Part shown: positions 1 to 10,069 of the stretch, piece by piece
Position numbering within the stretch: position 1 is the stretch's first letter
Layout of the letters: every line of letters begins with the position of its first letter
NCBI GenBank assembly: GCA_038373865.1
Contig: JAXGGA010002996.1
Location: forward strand, 46,608-110,607
Direction: 5' to 3'
Length of the DNA: 64,000 bases
Origin: Uloborus plumipes
Taxonomy: Eukaryota > Arthropoda > Arachnida > Araneae > Uloboridae
The notes under the pieces: model-generated
What the model was told of the DNA's origin: nothing
Database searches by the model: none
What the model saw: only the letters and a program-made list of their open reading frames with translations
Program-made: the position numbers and the translations under genes

Positions 1-786
1 AACACATTAACGCTATTATAGATTCATCGTTTTTATGAGCCTTAAACGAACTCTCTCACTGCCAAAAACAATTTCAGTCAGCCATTGATTTAAACCTGTG
101 TCCGTGAGTTGAAAGATTAAACAGGTTCATTCTTGGGTCAGTCAGCACTCACAGGTCACGTTGAGCCCTATGACTTTTAGATCATGGGAAAATGGGAGTG
201 GGCTTTTCCAACATTTCCTCAACTGAGAGGTTTCACCTGTTTCAATTGGATACACGTGAAAGTTTTTGGTCATTTTTTTTTATAAGCACTTAATTCGAAA
301 CACTTACGAGTAGAAGAATGACAGAACACAGAAGTTTTATGACGAGTAATTGGAATGTGTGCTTTAAGCAAGATCGCGTTTGCCTTAAACCCTCGAGTCA
401 GTGTTTGGCAGCGTGATTTTCGAAAAGAAATTGAATATTGATTGCTTTCTCAAAATATGATGGCTTTGCTCTTGCTCGTTGTAGTACTAGATTAATCTGT
501 TTGAAAAGGAAAAACTGTTTTGACACTTGCATTTTAAAAAAGTAGATGTTCACTAAGTTTTTTTCATTATTTTTCTAGATTGAGATGAACTGTAAAAGAA
601 ATGTAAACGATGACTCATACAATGTAATATTTGCGACGTACACTCAATATTTGACCACAATATCTATCTTAAAACTTTACATTTTTAACCAAGCACATGC
701 AATTGGTATCTTTACCATGGAAGAAAATTTTGAAATTGTATGCTCCCAATATCCGATTAAATTTACAAACTGAAGCATGACAGAAA
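1..786. other. Non-coding AT-rich flank
   Basis: I see no gene, RNA or repeat structure that I can name here. A 62-codon open frame near 585-773 has no recognisable domain and is of a length expected by chance in such AT-rich DNA. Confidence 0.6.
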
Positions 787-788
787 TA

Positions 789-2079
789 GGGGAGAGTGGT
801 AATGAATGGGCCATGGTGATGAATGGGCCACTAACAAAATATGAAAAAGTATTTGCATGAATTTTTTTTTGATGCCACCAATAGATGTAGCTATTTGTTC
901 TACTAAACTCATCCAATTATCATTCATTTGCGCTGAGCCATTTTCAAACTAGAGTGACATGGTCAAGAATCTGACTGAAAAGTAAGTTTTTCCCTTTTTG
1001 GTAAAACATTTCCTAGCTAAAATGTACCAAGTATTTCACTGCATACATATGTATAAGCTAGTCTTTCCATATCTATAAACTAATCTTAAGATGTATTTTG
1101 ATGTTATCCAAATTCAATGTACTCAAAAAACCTAAATGTATTCCAAAAGTATAGGTGGGGCTGAATGGGCCACTATGTCATGGTAATGAATGGGCCACCT
1201 AAATATTGTTTTTATTCCTTTTCTTTGGATTTTCGCAATAATATGAAACACAACTGACTGTCATAGATAGATTAAGATTACTGTCGTCAAAATAGGTTTG
1301 TAGTAACTTCTAAATATAATTTGCAGATCTCTATTATATTCCTATAGTACAATAGACCTCTGGTCGCAGTGCGTGGCTTGAAAAAGCCCCCCTCTCTCCT
1401 TCATATTATATTTCTCACAGTACAATTTCATTTTCTTTCTTGGTAACTTAAGTTAGATATTTCTTATTCCCGATGTCTAGTAAGTTTAAAAACAAAATTT
1501 GAATTTTGACAAGTTTGAAAATGAAGATGAAGTTTTTGAAAGTGATTTTTAATATTATTTTTGAAATATATAAATTTTGTTAAATCATAGTGTGTATTAT
1601 CTGTTATTTTTTTTATATATATATTTGATGTTATTTAGTTCTTACAATCTCATTATTTAGTCATTTTTCTGCTACAATTGGTATGCATCAGTTTTATTTT
1701 AATTGCATCAGTTTTGATGTTTATATAATTTTAAATCAGTATGATTTTGTATCATCATGTCATATGCCACATTTATTATGTCATATTCAGCAAATAAAAG
1801 ATTAAATCCACATGTTTTCATTGAATTCATTTAGTGGCCCATTCATTACCTTCGATGGCCCATTCAACCCCATAGGTGGGGTTGAATGGGCCAAATTTCA
1901 AAATTTTTATTTTCTATTATAATTCATTATAGATAGGTGCTAATCCAACTTTTATGACTTTTTTAGATAACCAGATAAGTAAAGTAACTAAAACACCAAT
2001 TTAGAGTTAAAACAAAGTGTAAGAAAAAATTACAAAAATTCAAAACCAAAAAGTGGCCCATTCATTACCACTCTCCCCT
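789..2079. mobile_element. TIR transposon, 'AATGAATGGGCCA' family, non-autonomous
   Basis: The element starts GGGGAGAGTGGTAATGAATG and ends with the exact inverse. The terminal inverted repeat is about 25 bp, ending in GGGCCA. TA flanks both ends, so the target duplication is TA. The terminal motif GAATGGGCCA recurs inside at 821, 1163-1200 and 1833-1893. At 1856-1893 two inverted copies form a perfect 17-bp hairpin. No long reading frame survives; a short acidic stretch (about 1503-1550, reading NFDKFENEDEVFESDF) could be a relic of a transposase. Superfamily is uncertain. The length (1291 bp) and layout match the element at 8774-10063. Confidence 0.88.
1856..1893. repeat. Subterminal perfect hairpin made of terminal motif
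   Basis: TGGCCCATTCAACCCCA, a 4-base spacer, then its exact reverse complement. Each arm is the TIR motif. It is a possible transposase-binding site; this is inference from motif identity with the termini. Confidence 0.85.
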
Positions 2080-2746
2080 ATATATTTTTTTCTGTTTCCC
2101 TCAACTCACGGCATTTTTTTTTTTTAATTTCGACTTATATATTTTTTAAGATGTATTTATTTATTTATTTATGTATTATTTCTAGCAGTAATTTAAAAAA
2201 AAGGATGCATAAAATTACAATGAGAAACTTTTTTTTTCTGGGAATTTTGACAAATTTAATTGTTTCTACCTGTAGGAATTAGTGAAATTGGGTTGCATTT
2301 TACCGACATCCTTGCTTAAAAATATAGAAAGTTGTTGTTGCTTTTTTTTTTTGGGGGGGGGGGGCTTTTAAAATGTTTTGTTTTGGGGGGAAAAGGATCA
2401 TGAAAGTGAATGGTTGTGGTAAGTGTCATTTAGATGGGGTTGGTCTGATATTTCATTGTAAACAGAATTCTATCGTGGACTTGAAACAAATAATCCATTT
2501 GCCATTTCATAACCTGAGAAATGTTCTTTTTAAAATGTAGAGGCAAATTCGTGAGCATTCACGGTAGAACTATCAGATTGTTAATTAAAATTGCGTCCTA
2601 AACATTATTTTAACTATCAAGTTGGTGAACAAAAGTCCCCAAATGCAGTTTTACGCAATATTTGATCGATGAGGAAGGGGGATCATGACCTCAGCGCCCT
2701 CCTTTGGATCCACGCTTGAGAAAAATAAGCTTATGATACCTTGAAA
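2080..2746. other. Non-coding spacer with G-run
   Basis: AT-rich spacer with (ATTT)-type simple sequence near 2155-2175 and a G-run near 2351-2366. The right end (about 2620-2715) loosely resembles 19560-19690, including the phrase CCCTC-T-TGGATC-(A/G)CGCTTG, so it may be a degenerate hAT-type repeat. No gene is seen. Confidence 0.5.
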
Positions 2747-2748
2747 TA

Positions 2749-4177
2749 CACTGGCGGAAAAAAAAATCCCAACACCAAGAAAGACTTGTGTTAGATAAAC
2801 GAAATTTGGTAGGCGTGTTTATACAAGTGAAAGATGACATCGATTGAAATTTCGTGTTCCGCGCATAAGTGTGGCGCAGCTGGCGTCACTCAGAACATGC
2901 AAATAAGGCTTGTTTTAAAAGCGTGTTGTGAAGCTCGTGTGTATTATTTTTCCATGAAATTGGACGAATTGCGTTCATGTTAGCCAGGAATACTTTTTAA
3001 GAAGAAGAAGAAGCCATTATCAACAGCTCACCGAGTTTAAATGAGGTCGTACAAATTGGCTACGAGAAGGTGGATTTTCATTTCGCGATATTGCAGAAAG
3101 ACTTGGGTGGGAATGTTTCCACCATGCATGATTATTGGAAGCTATGGGCAAGGGATGGTACTACCTCAAGAAGATCGAGTTCCGAGCTGCCACGTGGCAC
3201 GACTGGGAAGGAAGATCGCCGAATCTTGCGTACGGCCGTGGCGCATCGTACTGCATCTGCGGCTGACATTCAAGCTGCAGTTGGTACCGTCGTGACCCAA
3301 GGAACGGTAAGAAACTGTTTACTTCAAGGACAGCTCCGAGCCAGGCAGCCTGTAGCCGGTATTCCATTGACTGCAAACAATTGCCTTTTCCGACGGCAGT
3401 GGTGCCACGACAGAGCTCACTGGAGGTCGGAGTGGAGATCTGTTGTAATTTTTGATGAAAACAGATTCTGAATTAGTGCCAGTGGTGGCTGTATATTGGT
3501 TGGAAGGAGGCCAGGGGACCGCCTGCATCCAAGCGGTCTACGGCCTAGACACACGGGACTCACACCTGGAGATATGGTCTCTGGAGCAATTTCCTACGAC
3601 AGCAGGGGCATTCTTGTGGTTATCCCAAACTCACTGACTGAAAATTTGTCGTCAGTCTGTTAATTTAACCAGTAGTACAGCCCTTCATGAGTAGCATTCA
3701 AGGGGTCGTTTTCCAACCGGATAACGCTCACCCTCACATCGCTGTTGTAACGCAATATGCTCTACAGAGTGCTGACATGTTACCATGACCTGAAAAATCA
3801 TCAGGTCTGTCTCCAATTGATAACGTATGGGATATCATGGGATGGCACCTCGAGCATCATCCACAGTCAGCAATGACGGTCCTAGTATTGACACAGCAAG
3901 TGCAACAAGCATGGAACTCCATACCACAAAGTGACATTCGGCACCTGTATGACATAATGCATGCACGCTTGCATGCTTGCCTTCAAAATTCTGGAGGTTA
4001 CACCCTCTAATAAATTAACATAATTTCACATTTGCACAGCATTTTCTTGAGCTTAAATTAGCCAGTGATCTTGTACATTTAATCATTTAAACATGTTAAC
4101 TAGACAATTGCATTACCGAAATTTTATTACTCTACGGCAATTTTTTCTTGGTGTTGGGATTTTTTTTTCCGCCAGTG
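2749..4177 (+). mobile_element. Tc1/mariner-type transposon, Tc1-like, inactive
   Basis: The terminal inverted repeats begin CACTGGCGGAAAAAAAAATC and continue for about 30 bp; TA flanks both ends (2747-2748 and 4178-4179). The length of 1429 bp and one plus-strand transposase relic between the repeats fit Tc1-like elements. The ends are almost identical, but the coding region is broken by several frameshifts and stops, so the copy is dead. Confidence 0.95.
3019..4010 (+). pseudogene. Tc1-like transposase, frameshifted
   Basis: In life this enzyme cuts and pastes the element by DDE chemistry after its N-terminal helix-turn-helix domains bind the TIRs. Reading across frames gives, in order, LREGGFSFRDIAERLG (first HTH), a second HTH with RTASAADIQAAVGT--TQGTVRN, the first catalytic aspartate in VVIFDENRF (3448-3470), the second in VFQPDNAHPH (about 3700-3735), and the third region SPIDNVWDI (about 3812-3837). 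In relatives that last position is usually glutamate, so the third catalytic residue appears altered. Breaks include a stop in the opening (TEFK*GR), a frameshift near 3090, another after DENRF, and a stop just before the third catalytic block. The end NSGGY-T fits the usual C terminus. Confidence 0.92.
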
Positions 4178-4519
4178 TAATTATAGCTCACATTGAAGTA
4201 TGTTGATTTCAAAAGGAAAACTTGTGCTGACGAAAACGAAAAGTAATTTCCGTTTTTCTGGGACGCAATGATTAGCGACTACTATTTGTTCATCAAGAGA
4301 AAACTTTCTTAACAAAAATATAAATAAAAACAGGGACTAATGCACCTGATCTAATCCACTTTAAATGTGTTCTGCAATGTAAAATGTATGCCAATGCACT
4401 GGCAGTAAGTTAAAAATATTCATGTATAATCTCCAGCAGTGTTATTGTAATAATTCATAAACACATATTCTCCATTTGAAAAAAAAATAGGACCAACTAA
4501 ATACTTTTAGCATTGTTTT

Positions 4520-4836
4520 TATGGACCCACTGAAAGAATGGTGTAGTAGTTAGACGCTGGTTTCCTTACACATAAAGACGTAGGTTCAAACCTAACTCCA
4601 GTCGGTGGAGTTGGAAGATGCAGGAAATCGACAGCGTTGTAGCATGTGATTATGCGGCACGTCAAAAATCCCTCGAGTGCTCGTTTCGCATTGAGTGTTT
4701 TTGGCAAAATTAAATTCCTAGTACAGTTTCACATGGAATAGAGCCCAGGTGCCTCCATCTAGTGGATAAACTGGGCGTCAAAATTATCCTGGCAATGGAA
4801 TCCCACCGATAATGGTGCTACGTGAAAGAGTGGATG
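4520..4836 (+). repeat. tRNA-derived SINE
   Basis: A tRNA-like head holds an A-box-like stretch (GGTGTAGTAGTTAGACGCTG, about 4540) and a B-box match (GGTTCAAACC, 4582-4591). The spacing is about 40 bp, as in a polymerase III internal promoter. The downstream body contains GCGGCACGTCAAAAATCCCT-type sequence unrelated to a tRNA. It cannot fold as a functional tRNA and is followed directly by a MITE. Confidence 0.7.
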
Positions 4837-4840
4837 CTAC

Positions 4841-5090
4841 ACTGCCGTGCTAAGCACAGAAGTCGTATCTGCACTTTTTAATAAAATTGAGTTATCGCCA
4901 CCAGGTGGCTCTTTGTGACGTATTTTACCTAAAGAAAAAATTATATGGTCATTTGAGAAGGGGAAATATTTTTTCAAAAATTCTGAAAATGTTTCATCTG
5001 AATCAAATACATGTTGGCGCAAAACTTTAAAGAGTTATATCTCACTTTGAGCTCGACTGCAGATACCACTTTTGCGCTTAGCACTGCAAT
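4841..5090. mobile_element. 250-bp MITE, copy 1
   Basis: The termini read ACTGCCGTGCTAAGCACAGA on the left and the inverse of TGCTAAGCGCAAAAGTGGTA on the right, giving a TIR of about 33 bp. The whole sequence matches 27836-28087, and its last quarter matches 38965-39070. It has no coding capacity. The TA target duplication is clear only in copy 2. Confidence 0.88.
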
Positions 5091-5099
5091 ATACCGGGG

Positions 5100-6930
5100 G
5101 TTCGCCCTAGGTCTGCAAAGGATAGGGACTCTACCACAGCACCTTTAGAAAGGAAAAAAAATGTGTACCAATGAGTGTGTCTGACCGAAATATTTGCTTT
5201 GCATTCAAGAAAAAATAAAAATTCGGCTTTTGTTTAACAGTGTTATCTGTCAAAAAGTAAATATCTTGGTATTTAAATCAATGAAAAGTTAGTTCCAAGT
5301 CAATGACTTGGGACATTTCTTCAATTTCAAAAACGCAATGCAGATTTATTTCTAGATCTTCCTTCAATTCAACAAGCTCTTCTAATAAAACAAAAACAAG
5401 CGCATCAATGGAATGACAGTAAAAAAACCATGTTTCATGCTTCCAAAAAACCTTCCTGATGTACCCCAGAAAAAGGGATGTACCAAATAAACCCGATTAA
5501 ATACTTTTATCCAATGATATTTTTTTATATTACTATCTTTCAAGTTTTACCCTAAGTTTATAGTAATAAAATTTTATTCCTATTCAAGGAAGTTTATAGG
5601 TCAGATTTTTCAATATTTATCGCCAATATCACGTTGATATCTTTTTAGAAATTTTTCCGACAATTTTCGAGATTTTATTTGAGTACCACATTTTCATATT
5701 TTTTCAGATATTTTATATTTAAAGTAACAAAATGTCAATATTATTACGATAAATTGCATAGTCAACTCACATTTTTTATTTTCAAAAGTTATGCGTGGCA
5801 AAAAATTGATTGAATTTAATCAGAATTTGAAACCAATGACGAAAAACTAGCTTTTTTTTTTTAACCAGATCAATTTTAACTCTCTTTATGTGTAAATAAT
5901 TAAACAACATTGCTAACTTAAGAAATAAAAGGGGAATGAAATCATGTAAGAAAGGTTATTCAAGCGAAAATGAATTTTCATGGAAAAATTAAAGAAGCAG
6001 AGCGTGAAATGTTTTTTGTCTCTCCTCTAAAATTTACAAAAACCGGATGAAACAGGTATATATACTAAACGCCTCGATTAACATGCAGAATTTATGAGGG
6101 AAGAATATGATTATAACTGGAATTCAGTAAGACATACATTATCGCATTCCATTTTTTCTTGAAGTAATAAATCAAAATATTGCTTTTAATTTTATCATAC
6201 GGTTTTTACAGAAAAGTAAATAATAAATTTTGATGGCCTTTATGGGCATAATTATTACTGACACAAACTGAAGTAATAAAGAAAATTCTTTGCTCAGAAA
6301 ATGTTTGATGGAGGTAGTGAAACGTTTAAAGACAGCTTTTGATGTTCCACAAAAAAATATTATAATTACTTCTAAAAAGTAAGCAGATAGCAGGAATTAT
6401 GTACAAGCTTCTAAAAGAGCCTTTTTTTTAAGTACGAGTAATTATTACTTTTACTGGATAATGCAATATGCAGCATTGTAAGTTAATTTAATTTCTTAGA
6501 AATGCAGTTAAAAGAACTTTTTATTTCAGCAAAAAGGCTGAAAAATCGTTTGGTGGTTATGTTCACCCCATCCTGAAGCTGTGGAGAAAGTTTACTCATC
6601 CTTTATCAGAGAAATTTATGAAAAAAATATTGCAGTTTTACTGAGCAAAGCAAGATGAGCCGAAGCAAGCAAGTTTGGTTTTTCGAATTTTTATGATATT
6701 TCATGAAACATTTTCAGGTAAAGGAAACAATCTAAGAGGAACAATTAAAAAGGTTTAAACATCCTGTTAAAAAATTAAAATTGCTTCTGCAAAATTGAAT
6801 TTTTCCGTCAAGGACTTTAGACAGGTTTTGAAGCATTATTATTCCTTCTTTTAGAATTCCTGTGCTTATAGGTGATTTACTGCATATTTCTATAATTTTT
6901 TATAATGCTTTGTCTTTTTTTTCATATTTT
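5100..6930. other. Non-coding AT-rich spacer
   Basis: I see no coding frame of note, no inverted termini and no tandem array in this stretch. It is about 70 percent A+T by eye with scattered homopolymers. Confidence 0.5.
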
Positions 6931-6939
6931 TTATGCAGA

Positions 6940-7050
6940 CTAACAGGATTTTCATTTAAGGGGGGTCGGGGGGGAGGGGGTCAACCCCCCCCCCCCCCCA
7001 GCGACTTCGGAAATATCCCCCAGCGACTTCGGTGTATTTACGAATAAGTA
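6940..7050. repeat. G/C-run repeat end with duplicated 13-mer
   Basis: Holds TTTCATTTAAGGGGGGTCGG and then long G and C runs. CAGCGACTTCGG occurs twice (about 7000 and 7021). The opening resembles the CCTGTCATTTAGG-type ends at 24490 and 43430, so it is probably a hAT-derived terminus. The partner end was not found. Confidence 0.4.
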
Positions 7051-8770
7051 GGCTCCTGACACCATTCCTGCTGATTCTTATGTTCACTGACTTCCTGAAT
7101 CCAAATATGATCATAGTTTTCCCCCATCACTTTTAGGAAATAGAGGTGTTTTATCAACTCAAAAGTAGTCTATTTTTGAACATAATAATGCGTTGTTACA
7201 GCCGAGTGAATAAATGTAATGCACTCAGTCATAGTTTACTTTTCGGACACATCTTGCACAACATTTTGGCGAGTTTTTTTAAACATTAATTCAGTTTTAA
7301 AATCGCCTGTTCTAGAAGTGAGTGATTACATTTGTTATTGGATTTCATAATATGAAAATAAAAAAAAAACCTTTTCGGTATCAATACGATCAGCTTGGTT
7401 CTGAATTGTGATATCATATTTTATTGAAAAGGACAGGAAAAAAAATATATCACACACAGAAAGTTACGACCTGGTTTCAAAGTTGTCCAATGTAAGAGCT
7501 GCTTCATGTGTTAACTTTACTTTAGTTAATGGTTGTCAAACGTGTCCTGATTCGAGAAGGCTTTTCGCATTTAGATTTGTCTTGGGAAAGATAGTTAAAG
7601 AGTTGTTCTAAACTTCACTTTTTATACGTGAAAAATTTGTGATGGTCTCTCTCCTACAATTGCGTTAAATACACATTTGTACTTAAGTATTATTTGGGTA
7701 AAAAACGCCCAAAATAACGGTACATAATTTGAATGTCAAAAAAATTATAGTAATAACAGATAAACCTACGTTACACAAAGAAATCAGAATGCTTTGGCAA
7801 TAAAATATACAAGTTATTTTGTTCAACTACACGAATGATTTTTAGATATAAAGCTATTTATTATGTTTGCCTATTTTGTTTACTATCGGAAAGAATAAAT
7901 GCAAACAGAAACAAACTTGTTTGAGATCGTAAACTCTAAGAAGAGATAAACTAAATCCTCTCAACATTCTCGAAGAAGAAAAACTCTGAAATGTGGTTAA
8001 CAGAAAGCTCCGAAAGTTTGTATTTTACTTTGTTGAAGAATTTATTCCAGTAGCTCTTAACCAAGGAGCTACAACAATAAATTGTACTAAAAATTATGTA
8101 TGGGGGCTGAGCACTCAAAACGAGTACTTATTTTGATGTCAAAATTCTATAACAAATTTTCTTTCACAAAAATAGAAAAACATTTTAACAGAGTTTTCAA
8201 AAATATATCTTTTACTAAAGCATTGTAAGGAAAATAAAATACGTTTTTTCTGAAAATTATTTTACAGTTGATACTGTTTCAATTTTAAACTTTTGTTGGA
8301 AAAGGATTTTTCTTTACACTACTGCACACATTTAATGAAAGTTTTCAAAATGCACTATTCTGCAATCAGATTTGTCTTTTCTTATTTTCTTCATCTTACT
8401 AGTTTTTTTAGTTAACAAATTCTCGCGATTTACATGAGCACACAATTTCGTAAGAGTGCATAAATATAAGGGAAACTAAGGAAGTTTCACCACAAGGGAG
8501 GTTTTACCCAAGCTATCGCTTCAGGGGCGATACAAAGGAGGGGCCATTCGGCGATCGCCCCTCCCTTGAGGGACTTTTCACCGGTAATTTTTCTGTATTG
8601 AAGTTCAAAAAACGTTTTTTTTTTCTTTTTCTTTTTTTCTTTTTTTTTTTAATTAGTTTTAATGATGTTGGGAGAATGAGTTTTGGATCTTTCCCCCAGA
8701 TTTTTTCCGGAATTGAAGTCAGAAACCTTTGTGATCAATATTTGCTGACTAGTATATATGGAAAAAGTGA
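7051..8770. other. Non-coding spacer
   Basis: No recognisable gene. A 67-codon frame at 7408-7611 has no domain that I recognise. At 8524-8568 there is GC-rich sequence with CAGGGGCGATACAAAGGAGG, which looks like a degenerate hAT terminus without a partner. Confidence 0.45.
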
Positions 8771-8773
8771 GTA

Positions 8774-10063
8774 CCGTAAAATGGGGTGAATCGAAACACT
8801 TTTCAGCTTTGATTGTCAAAAAAGCAGTTAAAAGATTTTTTTCTAATTCGATTTTTTGGTAAAAACTTTGGTTTTTGCTTTACTTTTGATATTCCAAGAA
8901 AAGACAAAACATTTTGAACAATTATTATTAAAATATATAGGAAATTATGGGTGTTCCGAATCACCCCGCTGATAGGGGTCAATCGGAACACATGTTATAA
9001 TTTTTATTTTTTTTCAATTTAACCTGTAATAGGTCTTACAAACATGAGTAATATTGATGGGGGAGAATAAGAACAGATAATTACTGTCAAATAAATGTAT
9101 AATTTCAATACCAGTAAACGTATATAATTTGTCAAAATTCAAAATAATTTTGAACTTATGAAAAATGAAAATTAATTTTAAGAAATGGTTTTAATTGCAA
9201 TACAAAGATTTAACATGAATGGAAGTCACTCATGTCGTCCACAAATATGTACTTGTCCTTAAAACCAGCAATCGTGACTTGTCTTAAATTTTTTCATAAC
9301 ATCTCCTGGGATGAACTCTGCCTTTTCTTTAGTTTCTTGAACTTTCTGGGTTTCGGGGATTGTCCTGAAATATATTTTCGCTTATTCATCACTGTCTGTG
9401 TGCTGGACTTTTACTACATAAAGTCTATGCGACTTTCCCCCTCGTATTTTAAGCAAAAAGAAGTCTCCTGGAGAAAAAATCTTTTGAAATCTGTAACTTT
9501 TTGTCATTCTAAGATCTTTGCTCACGAAAAGGGATAAACAGTAATAAATCCTTGTCCGTGTCTTTATTAGAAGAATTGGGGTTAGAATCTTGAATTTTTA
9601 AACACTTTCCGTCAAATAAGTTTGAATTGGAACTACAGAACTAAGTGTTCCGATTCACCTCGCAAATTTTTTTCCTATGTCATTTTTCAGAATTCTTCAT
9701 TTTTATGACACAATTTATAAAAAATGTAAATTCTAATGTGGTATTCTGTTGTTCAGATGCATGTATAATTGAAACATACCACTCTTAGTTTTTAAATATA
9801 AGAAGATTTGCTCTTGCATATGAAGTTTTGCAGGGTGTGAAAATGTAATGTTTTATAGCATTCCACGTGTAGCCCTCCTGAGAAGCCAGTAGCGTTGCTA
9901 GACTGACAAAAGTAATTTTTTCCTACTTCCTATGATCTTACCTTTCTATAAAAAAAATTAATGGCGAAAAATACTCAATAGTATATTTATGAAGAATTTC
10001 TTTGTACGGTCGGGAAGTTTTGTTCCGATTGACCCCGCTGTTCCTATACACCCCATTTTACGG
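8774..10063. mobile_element. TIR transposon, 'CCGTAAAATGGGGTG' family
   Basis: Left end CCGTAAAATGGGGTGAATCG and right end its inverse (CACCCCATTTTACGG), flanked by TA on both sides. The motif GGGGTSAATCGGAACA is repeated inside: an inverted pair at about 8951-8994, single copies near 9643-9662 and 10018-10040. Length is 1290 bp. A minus-strand relic of a transposase C-terminal domain lies at 9259-9489. The layout matches 789-2079 although the terminal words differ. Confidence 0.88.
9259..9489 (-). pseudogene. Transposase C-terminal domain remnant
   Basis: Reading the minus strand gives FSPGDFFLLKIRGGKSHRLY, then VVKVQHTDSDE, a stop, AKIYFRTIPETQKV, and later EFIPGDVMKKF. The pattern (GDFxLxK, GK, YV, DEx-K, a later F/P-rich strand and a D-[IV]-xxx-[LF] end) matches the domain seen at 46439-46720. 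I have the impression that the same module ends the transposases of several arthropod and cnidarian TIR elements; that is memory, not a search. The single stop sits where the other copy has tyrosine, consistent with a TAT/TAC to TAA change. The rest of the transposase is missing, so the copy is non-autonomous. Confidence 0.6.
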
Positions 10064-10069
10064 TAATAA

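Noticed and set aside
4540..4610. Possible tRNA gene
   Set aside because: It has A-box-like and B-box-like words but no pairing acceptor stem or proper cloverleaf, and it continues into a SINE body.
7408..7611. 67-codon frame as a small gene
   Set aside because: No domain, no splice or promoter context; consistent with chance.
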